A stretch of 64,000 nt of DNA, taken from contig JAEUIQ010000043.1 of assembly GCA_016794985.1 (NCBI GenBank), positions 62,001-126,000 on the forward strand. The letters are read 5' to 3'. The notes beneath the pieces are model-generated. The model did no database searches and was not told where the DNA came from. It saw only the letters and a list, made by a program, of their open reading frames with translations. Shown here piece after piece: positions 1 through 7,604 of the stretch; the stretch's first letter is position 1; each line of letters begins with the position of its first letter. The DNA is from Planctomycetaceae bacterium (GTDB lineage Bacteria; Planctomycetota; Planctomycetia; Pirellulales; Pirellulaceae). A program made the position numbers and the translations under genes.

Positions 1-2
1 CG

Positions 3-986
3 GAGCAAGCACCTGCGGAAGGGTCTGCTCCCACTCAAGACCCGTCCACGACCCAGGCGACACCGCCGCCAGCGGAACCCAAAATTCGAACGTTCGAAGA
101 GACGGAACAAGAGATTCGCCGCCGATTGGCTGGACCCAAGGCCATGGAGTTGGTTAAGGTCGGCTTCGACGATATCAACAAAAGCTTGCGAGTCTATCGG
201 AGCGACGACCGGATCCATAAAGCCAATCCGGAAACCGAGCCGGCTGCACAGCCAATCGATTTTGCGGCATTGGCAAAGAAGCATCAGTTGATTTTTGGGG
301 AGACGCCAGTTGTCGATCAAGCGACCTTAGCCAAAACCAATCTCGGGAGCATTGGTGGGCCGGAAAATAGCTTTGCGAACCAACTCTTCGGAAGTTTTGA
401 CAGGCTTTCGCAAGATCCGTTTGCCCCCTTGCAGGTAGATGGCGGGACTTTGGTTTGGATTACTGAGGCCTTTCCAGCGCGTGCAGGTGATTTTGATGAA
501 CTGAAGGAGCAGGTTGTTCAATACTGGAAAATGCAGAAGGCCCGTGAATTGGCCCTGGCTGACGCGAAGGCCAAGGCGGGCGAAGTCAAAGAGGGGCAGA
601 AACTAAAGGATGTATTCTCTGCGGCCGTCGACACAGGGGCATTTTCTTGGCTGACTAGCGATATGTTTGGCCAAGGATTGCGAATTTCGCCCGTGACGGG
701 GACCGATAGGGTGGGCGAGGAATTCATGGAAACTGTATCAGGCCTAGAAGTTGGCAAAACGACCACCGCATTCAATGGCGACCGCAGCCGAGTGTATGTC
801 ATTTACAAGACGGCAAACGCTGGGCAAACCGATGAAGAATTGATCAACCAATTCCTCACCTCGGTGGGTTCATTCCGCGACTACCCATTTCAGGTTCGGT
901 CCGTGTTGCAGCAGCGGGAATTCCAAGCCGGCACCAAGTTCGTTGAGAACGTTCGCGACGAATACAAGGTCAATTTCATCGAATAA
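3..986 (+). CDS. PpiC/SurA-like peptidyl-prolyl isomerase, C-terminal part (truncated by window edge)
   Basis: The reading frame is open from the first bases, so only the C-terminal part (about 327 residues) is present. The visible chain starts with a Pro/Ala/Thr-rich stretch, then a charged helix (FEETEQEIRRRLAGPKA), then a mixed alpha/beta region with the pattern seen in PpiD/SurA chaperones: a segment promising valid output (GGTLVWITEAFPARAGDF) followed by a long helix with the ELKEQVVQYW...KARELALADAKAKA pattern. Such proteins help fold exported proteins outside the inner membrane. Membrane anchor, parvulin domain and start lie upstream of the window. The family call is by pattern only; the fragment could also come from another large exported planctomycete protein. 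No operon partner is obvious: 272 bases separate it from rplU. Confidence 0.55.
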   Translation, partial: EQAPAEGSAPTQDPSTTQATPPPAEPKIRTFEETEQEIRRRLAGPKAMELVKVGFDDINKSLRVYRSDDRIHKANPETEPAAQPIDFAALAKKHQLIFGETPVVDQATLAKTNLGSIGGPENSFANQLFGSFDRLSQDPFAPLQVDGGTLVWITEAFPARAGDFDELKEQVVQYWKMQKARELALADAKAKAGEVKEGQKLKDVFSAAVDTGAFSWLTSDMFGQGLRISPVTGTDRVGEEFMETVSGLEVGKTTTAFNGDRSRVYVIYKTANAGQTDEELINQFLTSVGSFRDYPFQVRSVLQQREFQAGTKFVENVRDEYKVNFIE

Positions 987-1061
987 ACTTCTGATTTGGG
1001 GCTCGACTTGCACCGCTCGGTTGGTTACACTTTCCCGTCCGCCTAATGACTTGAAATCGGT

Positions 1062-1153
1062 TGACCGTGCCTACGGTCACGCCGGATTTTTGCTGGCCCT
1101 TCATACGGTCAGGTTAGAATGGGGCTGACCGTTCCCGCGGTCAGATTAGATGG
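1062..1153. repeat. Two related hairpins with direct repeats upstream of rplU
   Basis: Two short stem-loops lie in the rplU leader. The first is TGACCGT (1062-1068) pairing with ACGGTCA (1073-1079) around a 4-base loop. The second is TGACCG (1126-1131) pairing with CGGTCA (1138-1143) around a 6-base loop. The block CGGTCAGGTTAGAATGG (1106-1122) recurs as CGGTCAGATTAGATGG (1138-1153). Neither is followed by a T tract, so they are not typical intrinsic terminators. They may be a small intergenic repeat family or a leader structure for L21. Confidence 0.5.
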
Positions 1154-1258
1154 CGGTGCAAGCTCAGCCAATTGAGCAGTACGGCCCCCGATCATGTACA
1201 GACTAAACCCAGATATACTCCTGGATTAACGCCCGAAAATAAGCTTGGAAAATTAGCC

Positions 1259-1606
1259 ATGAGCGAATCAACCCCAACCAATCCAACTGTTCCCTACGCC
1301 ATCGTGTGCAATGGCGGCCGTCAGTATCGTGTCACGGAAGGCATGGTCGTTGACATTGACTACCGTGAGGGCTTGGAGTCGGGTGCGGAAGTCGTGTTTG
1401 ATCGTGTCTTGGCGGTTTCGGATGGATCAAACTTCCGCTTGGGCACGCCCGCATTGGCCGGTTTGACCGTTTCCGCGAAGGTGATTGGACAAACGAAGGG
1501 CGACAAAGTCTTTATCCAGAAATTCCGTCGTCGCAAGAATTCGAAGCGTCGTACGGGTCACCGCCAAAAATATACGCGCGTTGAATTCGGCAAAGTGCCA
1601 AGTTAA
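1259..1606 (+). CDS. rplU: 50S ribosomal protein L21
   Basis: This encodes L21, a 23S rRNA-binding protein of the large ribosomal subunit. The 115-residue product has the family pattern: YAIVCNGGRQYRVTEG near the N-terminus, a central beta-rich part (VVFDRVLAVSD), and the diagnostic basic tail FIQKFRRRKNSKRRTGHRQKYTRVEF. I chose the ATG at 1259 because a longer in-frame start at 1172 would add 29 residues that do not belong to L21; the chosen protein is still about 12 residues longer than the usual ~103. In most bacteria rpmA (L27) follows; here the next gene is an unrelated membrane protein, so the usual rplU-rpmA pair is split. Confidence 0.95.
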   Translation: MSESTPTNPTVPYAIVCNGGRQYRVTEGMVVDIDYREGLESGAEVVFDRVLAVSDGSNFRLGTPALAGLTVSAKVIGQTKGDKVFIQKFRRRKNSKRRTGHRQKYTRVEFGKVPS

Positions 1607-1702
1607 TTGGTTCCCCGCGATTTCGTTGGCCTTGGGGGTTCTTGGACCCCCCAGTTCGCCGTCCACCGGAAATCCGGATTTGAATTCTGATTGGCGAATC
1701 CC

Positions 1703-2398
1703 ATGCATGTGAAAGCCCAGTACGAAGAAGGCTTCTTCCGGAAGTTTTTGTATATCGCCCTGGTCTGCTTTGGGTATTCGGTCTGGTGCCTCTACGATGG
1801 CTGGATTGCCTATCCCGCGAAGTTGGTGCAGGCCAATGTTTATCATGGTGAATTGGCGAATCTAGAGGGGGATGAGCGAGACAAAGCTTGGCTGGATCGA
1901 ACGACTGCCGAGGGTTGGCCAACTCACGTCCCCAAGACGCCCGAAGAGATTAAGAACGATATTGTTCAGCAGTACGTGCAAATTGCCGTGTGTTTGGTGA
2001 TCGCGATCCCGTTGTTGCTCAAGTATCTCTTGGCCCGTGGAACATTTATTGAAGCGACCGAGGCCGAGATCCGGCCCAGTTGGTACAAAACCGCAATTCC
2101 GTTTGCCGCCATCGCCAAGATCGACAAGGCCAGGTGGGCGAAAAAAGGGATTGCCAAGTTGTTTTACACCATCGATGGCAGGACCAAGATCTTCACGATG
2201 GATGACTTCAAGTTTGCCCAAGCCGAAATGGCCCAAATCATGTTGCGTGCCGAACGCGACTTGCCCGATTCCGCCATCATCGGCCCGCGACAAAGTGAAT
2301 TGCCCGGTGACGAGGACGACGAACAGGATGGCGACGCCGGTGGGAACAACGATACCGAAGGCGACTCGGACGAACCAATCGAAAAGAAAATCCGTTGA
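1703..2398 (+). CDS. Hypothetical membrane protein with acidic C-terminus
   Basis: The 231-residue product is not a family I recognise. It has a hydrophobic segment at about residues 14-36 (FLYIALVCFGYSVWCLYDGW) and a second at about 90-110 (IAVCLVIAIPLLLKYLLA), separated by a polar loop. A soluble region after the second segment (FIEATEAEIRPSW...FTMDDFKF) resembles PH-like domains of small bacterial membrane proteins, but this is only a guess. The tail is very acidic (GDEDDEQDGDAGG) and ends with lysines. The ATG at 1703 is preferred to the TTG 12 bases upstream. It follows rplU by 96 bases in the same direction and converges on the malate dehydrogenase gene, with 20 bases between the two stops. 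Confidence 0.75.
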   Translation: MHVKAQYEEGFFRKFLYIALVCFGYSVWCLYDGWIAYPAKLVQANVYHGELANLEGDERDKAWLDRTTAEGWPTHVPKTPEEIKNDIVQQYVQIAVCLVIAIPLLLKYLLARGTFIEATEAEIRPSWYKTAIPFAAIAKIDKARWAKKGIAKLFYTIDGRTKIFTMDDFKFAQAEMAQIMLRAERDLPDSAIIGPRQSELPGDEDDEQDGDAGGNNDTEGDSDEPIEKKIR

Positions 2399-2418
2399 TT
2401 CGTTTTTCGACCGCTGAA

Positions 2419-3348
2419 CTATTTCTTGACCAATGCCAAGGTTTCTTTCAGCGATCGCTCGCTGGCTTTTAGGCCTTGAAGTTCCTTCGGCCATAAGTCA
2501 ATTTCGAGCACCGCTTTGCGACCACCGCGTCCTACTTTGGTTGGCACGCTCAGTGCGACATCGCGAAGGCCATAGACCTCACCTCGCAGCACGGAAGACA
2601 CTGGCAAGAGGAGATTCTTGTCCAAGATGACCGAGTCGATCACGTCGGCAATTGCGACACCCACGGCGAAACCGGCACCGCCTTTCGTCTTCAGCATTTC
2701 TGCGCCGGATTTCTTTGTTCGTTCAAAAATTTGGGTGCCAATTTGATGACTCCAATTCGGATATTTGTCCAACGGCAGGCCGGCGACCGTGGCTCCCGAC
2801 CAGATCGGCACCATGCTATCGCCATGTTCGCCCAAGATCAAAGCCGAGGTTTGCTTTGGTGGGGTCCCAAGATGAGCTGCCAGTAAACTTCGGAAGCGAA
2901 TCGTGTCCAATTGCGTGCCCAACCCCAAGACTTGTGAAGTAGGCAATCCCAAGCGTTCGGCGGCCAAGTAAGTCAACACATCCACTGGGTTAGAGACGAC
3001 CAAGACGACCGCTGACGACTTGAGCTTTGCTTTCGAGACCTCGCCCAAAATGGACAAGAAGAGTTCCGTGTTGCGGTTGATCAGATCCAAACGACTTTCA
3101 TCTGGCTTACGCCGCAATCCCGCCGTAATGCAGATGACATCGCTGTCGGCGATATGCTCGTAGCCGCCCGCAGAAATCACTTGGTCGCTGGTGCTTGGGC
3201 CGCCATGCATCAGGTCCAGAGCCTGTCCCAATGCCAAGTCCTTGTTGACATCCAACATCGCAATTTCACTCGCAGCGCCGGTGGCTTGCAGAGCAAATCC
3301 TGCACAGGAACCAACCAATCCGCCGCCGCCAATAATGGATACTTTCAT
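2419..3348 (-). CDS. Malate/lactate dehydrogenase of the BMC operon
   Basis: An NAD-dependent 2-hydroxyacid dehydrogenase of the LDH/MDH superfamily, 309 residues, near normal length. It shows the N-terminal dinucleotide-binding motif (SIIGGGGLVGS), the VVSNPVDVLTY segment and the catalytic His segment GEHGDSMVPIWS. The substrate-specificity loop reads AGLRRKPDESR, placing Arg where lactate dehydrogenases carry Gln, so a dicarboxylate such as oxaloacetate/malate is more likely than pyruvate/lactate. It is the last gene of the BMC operon and such a gene is a standard PVM-type BMC member; a role in recycling NADH from the aldehyde dehydrogenase is inferred. I see no encapsulation peptide. A 194-base gap separates it from the aldolase, larger than others in the operon, so it may also have its own promoter. 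Confidence 0.9.
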   Translation of the reverse strand: MKVSIIGGGGLVGSCAGFALQATGAASEIAMLDVNKDLALGQALDLMHGGPSTSDQVISAGGYEHIADSDVICITAGLRRKPDESRLDLINRNTELFLSILGEVSKAKLKSSAVVLVVSNPVDVLTYLAAERLGLPTSQVLGLGTQLDTIRFRSLLAAHLGTPPKQTSALILGEHGDSMVPIWSGATVAGLPLDKYPNWSHQIGTQIFERTKKSGAEMLKTKGGAGFAVGVAIADVIDSVILDKNLLLPVSSVLRGEVYGLRDVALSVPTKVGRGGRKAVLEIDLWPKELQGLKASERSLKETLALVKK

Positions 3349-3542
3349 GATTCGATTTCCGATCTACTCAGAGATGGGTTCAAGTTCAGCAATTGGATTG
3401 CCAATTCGTTCGGTGCGTGTTGCAAGCCGAATCCTGTACGTGTTGGAGTCCGAATTGCTGGATGTGTTGGCTTGCTTCCCAGCGTATTCGAATATGGTTT
3501 GACGCGCGACGCCCTCGGTCGGGTTCTCGCGACCGCCAGACC

Positions 3543-4469
3543 TTATCGGCGTTGCAATTCCTTCACCACGCGATCGGTGATGGTGCTGACCAACGCTTCC
3601 AAGGCTTCTGGGCTAAGTCCCGCCGTGGCTGTTGCAGTGGAAACCGCCGCTGCCGCCGTGGCTGCGACGTTGCCGCCACGGTACTTGGCAATGTCTTCCG
3701 GCTTGGCTGATGGCGGGTCGGCAAAAGCTTTGCGTTCCACGCCGGTCGCGGTCCAGCTGTCGCGGAAGATGTCGTTAGCGCAAATGTCGCAGTTCTTGTA
3801 TTCAGGGGTGTTTCGAGGATCGGTGAAGCCCCACTTGTCTTTCAGTTCCAACAACTCTTTCGACTCGTGGGCATTCAAGTAATTGACTCCGCCCAATTGT
3901 TTCGCCAGCATCAAAATGCGGCAATACGCATCGAGAATCTCAGTCCACCAATAGGCTCGTTCTACATCTTCGCCAAAGCTCACCGTGCCGTGGTTGGCCA
4001 GCACGATGACATTGGTTTTTTTGACGAAAGGAATGATCGTGTCGGCAAAGGCTTGCCCGCCGGGCGTTTCATATTTGGTGATGGGCACGTCACCCAAAAA
4101 GACTTCGACCTCTGGCAACACGCATTGCGGGATCGGTTCGCGCGCGACGGCAAAAGCCGTGGCATGTGGTGGATGACAGTGGACCACACTTTTCACGTCG
4201 GGTCGGTTTTTGTAAATCTCCAAGTGCAACAGCGCTTCGCTGGAGCGTTTTTTTCGCCCCGATAATTGTTTACCAGTCATATCGACGATCGAAATGTCGT
4301 CCGGCACTAAGAAGCCCTTGCTGTGCATCGTCGGCGTACACAGGACTTCATTGTCGCTGATGCGAACGGTGATGTTGCCGTCATTGGCGGCGGCAAAACC
4401 CTTGGCGTAAATCCGCCGTCCGATTTCGCAGATGTCTTTCTTGATTTGGTATACGTTTTTTGCTGACAT
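3543..4469 (-). CDS. Class II aldolase (fuculose/rhamnulose-1-phosphate type) with C-terminal encapsulation peptide
   Basis: A zinc-dependent class II aldolase/adducin-family enzyme, expected to split L-fuculose- or L-rhamnulose-1-phosphate into DHAP and L-lactaldehyde inside the BMC. Compared with E. coli FucA, the catalytic Glu appears as E78 (SSEALLHLE) and the zinc ligands as H97, H99 (VVHCHPPHA) and H160 (LANHGTV). The 308 residues exceed the ~215 of FucA. The extra part has a CxxC (C227, C230), an Ala/Thr-rich linker (about 267-283) and a final amphipathic helix (LSPEALEALVSTITDRVV, 285-302), the form of an encapsulation peptide that docks enzymes to the shell. It lies 24 bases downstream of a BMC-P gene. 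Substrate is inferred from the PVM-type BMC family. Confidence 0.9.
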   Translation of the reverse strand: MSAKNVYQIKKDICEIGRRIYAKGFAAANDGNITVRISDNEVLCTPTMHSKGFLVPDDISIVDMTGKQLSGRKKRSSEALLHLEIYKNRPDVKSVVHCHPPHATAFAVAREPIPQCVLPEVEVFLGDVPITKYETPGGQAFADTIIPFVKKTNVIVLANHGTVSFGEDVERAYWWTEILDAYCRILMLAKQLGGVNYLNAHESKELLELKDKWGFTDPRNTPEYKNCDICANDIFRDSWTATGVERKAFADPPSAKPEDIAKYRGGNVAATAAAAVSTATATAGLSPEALEALVSTITDRVVKELQRR

Positions 4470-4493
4470 GATTTCAACTTCACCTGTAAAGGT

Positions 4494-4823
4494 TTAGGAA
4501 TTTTTGATTTTCTTCAAGGCCGCTGCATCGATGCTGACGTCGTCCAATAAGGCAGCAATGCCCGCATCGATTGGTTTTAGCTCGGGCAGAAACGGCTGTG
4601 CCGCTTCCGGACCTTCGGCCAAAGCCACCACACTGTCCAAGCCGGCCGAGCAATGGTCCCAGGCGATTACAACATCGTCAGGGTCTCCGGACCACGGATC
4701 GACACTTGGGCCTTGCGCAAGTTGCTGCAAGTCCAAGGGAATCACGATTCGCAGTCGATTGTTCGCCAATGTGGGATGTTGACGAGATAACGTCACCGTA
4801 CCCACAACTTTGCCAATTCGCAT
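4494..4823 (-). CDS. BMC-P pentameric shell vertex protein (EutN/CcmL family)
   Basis: A 109-residue EutN/CcmL-family protein that should form pentamers capping the vertices of the shell. It starts with the typical MRIGKVVGTVTLSRQHPTL strand-turn pattern and continues with LRIVIPLDL, the segment that reads LLVQPLD in other members. One of three BMC-P paralogues in the operon (others at 5502-5765 and 7286-7603). The C-terminus is longer than usual and ends in a charged stretch (AALLDDVSIDAAALKKIKNS) that could be a short helix outside the core fold. It sits between the 213-residue unknown protein and the aldolase. Confidence 0.9.
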   Translation of the reverse strand: MRIGKVVGTVTLSRQHPTLANNRLRIVIPLDLQQLAQGPSVDPWSGDPDDVVIAWDHCSAGLDSVVALAEGPEAAQPFLPELKPIDAGIAALLDDVSIDAAALKKIKNS

Positions 4824-4856
4824 TGCTTTGTTCCATTCCGACTTGCCGTGGGAAAG

Positions 4857-5498
4857 TCAAGACTTCAACAACGCCGCCCATCGGCGCACCGTCCAAGAAG
4901 TCAGAGGCGACGAGCATAGCAGCACGAGGGGTGCTGCTTCTCTGGCTTCTTTCCAGACCTGTGTGCCGCCGGGTGGCACATGCCAGGAGAAAACACCGTG
5001 CTTGATCGTCAAACGCCGTTGAATTTTCCATGGTTGGTTGCTGAAGACCAACTGAGTTGGCCCAAACTCACTTTGTTTCGTCGCGCCGATCTTCGTCGCG
5101 ACTTCATCCGCCAATTGTTGGCTGCAGGCCACTTGACGAACTTCTCTCGCAATCCGCGGATCGATTTGTTCGAGCCAATTCCCGCCCAATGGCCTAACAC
5201 TTGATTGCCCCGATGACTTCGTATCCTCGTGCCACCAAATCTGCCAGGCGACGGTCGGCGTTGCCTGGGCGATCGTCAGGTCATGGTTTGTGGGTGGCAC
5301 CATCGCCACACGTTCCAGCTGCACTTGCCACTTTCGCAAGTGGTCACGTACTTCGGGCGTTACGATCGTTCTTGCCCCTACTTGCAACACTTGTCCCGCT
5401 TGCAAGTCTTGCGGCAGACTGGCCATCGCCAACACGCGTCCGGCGAAGGAACGCACGGTGGATTTGACGGTCGTTGGCAAATGGGTCATAGGGATCAA
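4857..5498 (-). CDS. Uncharacterised protein of the BMC operon
   Basis: The 213-residue product matches no family I can name with confidence. It lies between two shell-vertex genes, 3 bases after one stop and 33 bases before the next start, so co-expression and a BMC function are likely. Near residues 33-60 it reads LQVGARTIVTPEVRDHLRKW, similar to a short pattern (xITPxARDYL) found near the ends of several BMC-associated proteins such as EutT/PduO-type cobalamin adenosyltransferases. The rest shows no membrane segment, signal peptide or cofactor motif I can identify; a mid-section is rich in Trp and Gln. Start could be the ATG at 5498 or the fourth codon at 5489. No function is assigned. Confidence 0.8.
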   Translation of the reverse strand: MIPMTHLPTTVKSTVRSFAGRVLAMASLPQDLQAGQVLQVGARTIVTPEVRDHLRKWQVQLERVAMVPPTNHDLTIAQATPTVAWQIWWHEDTKSSGQSSVRPLGGNWLEQIDPRIAREVRQVACSQQLADEVATKIGATKQSEFGPTQLVFSNQPWKIQRRLTIKHGVFSWHVPPGGTQVWKEAREAAPLVLLCSSPLTSWTVRRWAALLKS

Positions 5499-5501
5499 GC
5501 T

Positions 5502-5765
5502 TTAGTTTCTTTGGTCCGCTAGGCCAATAATGGTCCAACGCACCGGTGTCTTTTCAGCATTCAGTCGCGTCCGTGCCAACGGTCCGTCGCTCGTCAACAT
5601 GACCCGATCGCCCACCGCAGTTCCCACGGCATCAATCGCGATCAGCGGGAAACCGTCGGCTCGATCGTCTGCCAACAAGGGTTGGACCAACCACAAGGTT
5701 GCTCCGTGCAACGAGGGGTCCTTGATCGTGGCATGCGTTCGACCGACAACCAAACCCGGGGTCAT
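5502..5765 (-). CDS. BMC-P pentameric shell vertex protein (EutN/CcmL family)
   Basis: An 87-residue EutN/CcmL-family vertex protein. From the ATG at 5765 it begins [19 protein letters not shown], continues with the conserved [10 protein letters not shown] strand, then [24 protein letters not shown], the near-invariant core of this family (D.vgaG.Gd.Vl...G), and ends with WTIIGLAD. I moved the start in from 5795 because the first ten codons lie inside the aldehyde dehydrogenase gene and precede the family's usual N-terminus. The chosen ATG overlaps the TGA of the aldehyde dehydrogenase (ATGA), a sign of translational coupling. Confidence 0.93.
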   Translation of the reverse strand: MTPGLVVGRTHATIKDPSLHGATLWLVQPLLADDRADGFPLIAIDAVGTAVGDRVMLTSDGPLARTRLNAEKTPVRWTIIGLADQRN

Positions 5766-7267
5766 GCCTCGCTCCTTGGCTGTCCTAGAATCCACAAATC
5801 ATCGATCATGCTGCATCGACGTTCTCTGGTGAACGTCAGTGGTGTCGTGATACCTTCACCGGTGGGCCCTGCAATCGAGAACGAAGCATAGCCTTCACCA
5901 CCCAAACCCAATCCCGCCATACAGGGTCCGTTTTTGACAAACAGAGTTGTGTCCATCAACTTGCCCATACGAGTAATGTTGCGAACATTGTTCGAGTGGA
6001 TCAAGGAAGTGTGTCGGTAGCCGTGTTCGTACTTCTTGGCCAAGTCGATCGCTTGTTCGACACTCGTGCAACGCACAAACGGCACAAAGGTCATCATTTG
6101 TTCGACTGAAACAAAAGGGTTGTGTTCGTCCGTCTCTCCAAACAATAGCGGCGTTCGAGGATCGACCTTCAACCCAATTGCGGCAGCCATCTTCGACGCG
6201 TCTTGACCCAGCAATTCTTTCGCGGGAGCCAGGTGCTTGTCATCGCCCACTTCCACAAACGCGGCGGCCGTCATTTGGTCAACTTGCTTGCCGCGCAGTT
6301 GCACCGCACCGGCGCGTTCCATTTCATCCATCAAGCGATCAAAGACTTGTTCGACCACAAATACTTCTTTTTCGGCGATGCACAACAAGTTGTTGTCGTA
6401 GGAAGCGCCCAAGATGATGGACCGAGCCGCTTTGGCCAAGTCGGCAGTCTCGTCGACCACCACTGGTGGGTTGCCTGGTCCGGCCACAACCGCTCGCTTG
6501 CCAGCTTTCAAAGCGGCACGGGCGACGGCGGGGCCACCCGTCACCACGACCAAAGCGACGCCACGATGAGCAAAGATCGCATTGGCGGATTCCAGGGTGG
6601 GCTCGGTGATCACGCCGATCAGGTTGTCGATGCCGGTCTTCTGAAAAATGGCTTCGTTAAAGCGACGCACGCCTTCGGCGGCAATCTTCTTGCCACTCGG
6701 GTGCGGGTTGGCGATCAAGGCGTTGCCCGCCGAGATCATGCTGATCGCATTGCAGGCCAACGTGGGCAGCGAGTGCGTCACCGGTGTGATCGCGCCGATC
6801 ACACCGAAGGGGGCCCGTTCAATCACCGCCAAGCCATGATCACCACTGTACGTTTGCGGCCGCAAGAATTCGACGCCGGGAACGCGTGGATGATCTAGGG
6901 CCACCAACTTTTCTATCTTGTGCTCCAACCGCCCGATTTTGGTTTCTTGGAACTCCAAGCCGCCCAACTCTTCGGCTTGAGAACTACAGATTTTGCGAAT
7001 GATATCAACAATCTCGCGCCGTTGTTCCAAACCTTTGGTCGATAGTTGTTCGAAAGCCGTTTGCGCGGCTTCTACTGCTTGATCAACACAAGTGAATTGT
7101 CCCCGTCGTCCCACATACCCACGCGGAGCGGTCGCGGCCGCATTGGCCCAGCGCCCCGAACTGGAGTTCGAGCTTGCTGGGCTCGCCGCGGCAGATCTCG
7201 CCGCGGCAGTGACTTCCTGCAAGACTTGTGTGACTACATCGCGAATGAGTGCTTCGTCAATCTTCAT
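5762..7267 (-). CDS. CoA-acylating aldehyde dehydrogenase (PduP/EutE type) with N-terminal encapsulation peptide
   Basis: A 501-residue enzyme of the PduP/EutE class that oxidises an aldehyde with NAD+ and CoA to the acyl-CoA. In this operon the substrate should be L-lactaldehyde, giving lactyl-CoA. The catalytic cysteine is C296 in the family motif [11 protein letters not shown]; the nucleotide-binding region includes [20 protein letters not shown]. The first residues [19 protein letters not shown] form an amphipathic helix followed by an Ala/Ser-rich linker (about 21-45), the standard encapsulation peptide that carries this enzyme into the compartment. Downstream its stop overlaps the start of a BMC-P gene; upstream a BMC-P gene ends 18 bases before its start. 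Confidence 0.95.
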   Translation of the reverse strand: MKIDEALIRDVVTQVLQEVTAAARSAAASPASSNSSSGRWANAAATAPRGYVGRRGQFTCVDQAVEAAQTAFEQLSTKGLEQRREIVDIIRKICSSQAEELGGLEFQETKIGRLEHKIEKLVALDHPRVPGVEFLRPQTYSGDHGLAVIERAPFGVIGAITPVTHSLPTLACNAISMISAGNALIANPHPSGKKIAAEGVRRFNEAIFQKTGIDNLIGVITEPTLESANAIFAHRGVALVVVTGGPAVARAALKAGKRAVVAGPGNPPVVVDETADLAKAARSIILGASYDNNLLCIAEKEVFVVEQVFDRLMDEMERAGAVQLRGKQVDQMTAAAFVEVGDDKHLAPAKELLGQDASKMAAAIGLKVDPRTPLLFGETDEHNPFVSVEQMMTFVPFVRCTSVEQAIDLAKKYEHGYRHTSLIHSNNVRNITRMGKLMDTTLFVKNGPCMAGLGLGGEGYASFSIAGPTGEGITTPLTFTRERRCSMIDDLWILGQPRSEA

Positions 7268-7285
7268 TGCAACTTATGCCTTGTG

Positions 7286-7603
7286 CTATTTTTCTGTTTT
7301 GCGATCGTAGATGCAACCTGTTGCCAAGCTGACTTGGTCAATCAACCCAACCACCACCGCATCAATGGGCAAGCTCTTGGTTTCCGGGGTCAATCTCGCA
7401 CTGGAACCTTGCGTCACCAACACCATATCACCGACGCCTGAACCCAAAGTATCGACTGCGACGAAGCTTCGACCCGTGCCCACCAACGATTCGCGTTTGT
7501 TGGGATCGACGCGGTACGGCTCAACCAACATCAATTTGTGGCCGGTCATCGTGGCCACTTTTTGCGTCGAGACCATCGAGCCCACGACCTTGGCGATAAA
7601 CAT
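7286..7603 (-). CDS. BMC-P pentameric shell vertex protein (EutN/CcmL family)
   Basis: A 105-residue EutN/CcmL-family vertex protein and the most canonical of the three: MFIAKVVGSMVSTQKVATM at the start, LMLVEPY, then FVAVDTLGSGVGDMVLVTQGSSAR, the family core. It has a typical Val-rich end (IDAVVVGLIDQV) and a short charged tail. It follows the kinase gene with one base between stop and start and precedes the aldehyde dehydrogenase, so it is clearly within the operon. Confidence 0.95.
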   Translation of the reverse strand: MFIAKVVGSMVSTQKVATMTGHKLMLVEPYRVDPNKRESLVGTGRSFVAVDTLGSGVGDMVLVTQGSSARLTPETKSLPIDAVVVGLIDQVSLATGCIYDRKTEK

Positions 7604-7604
7604 G

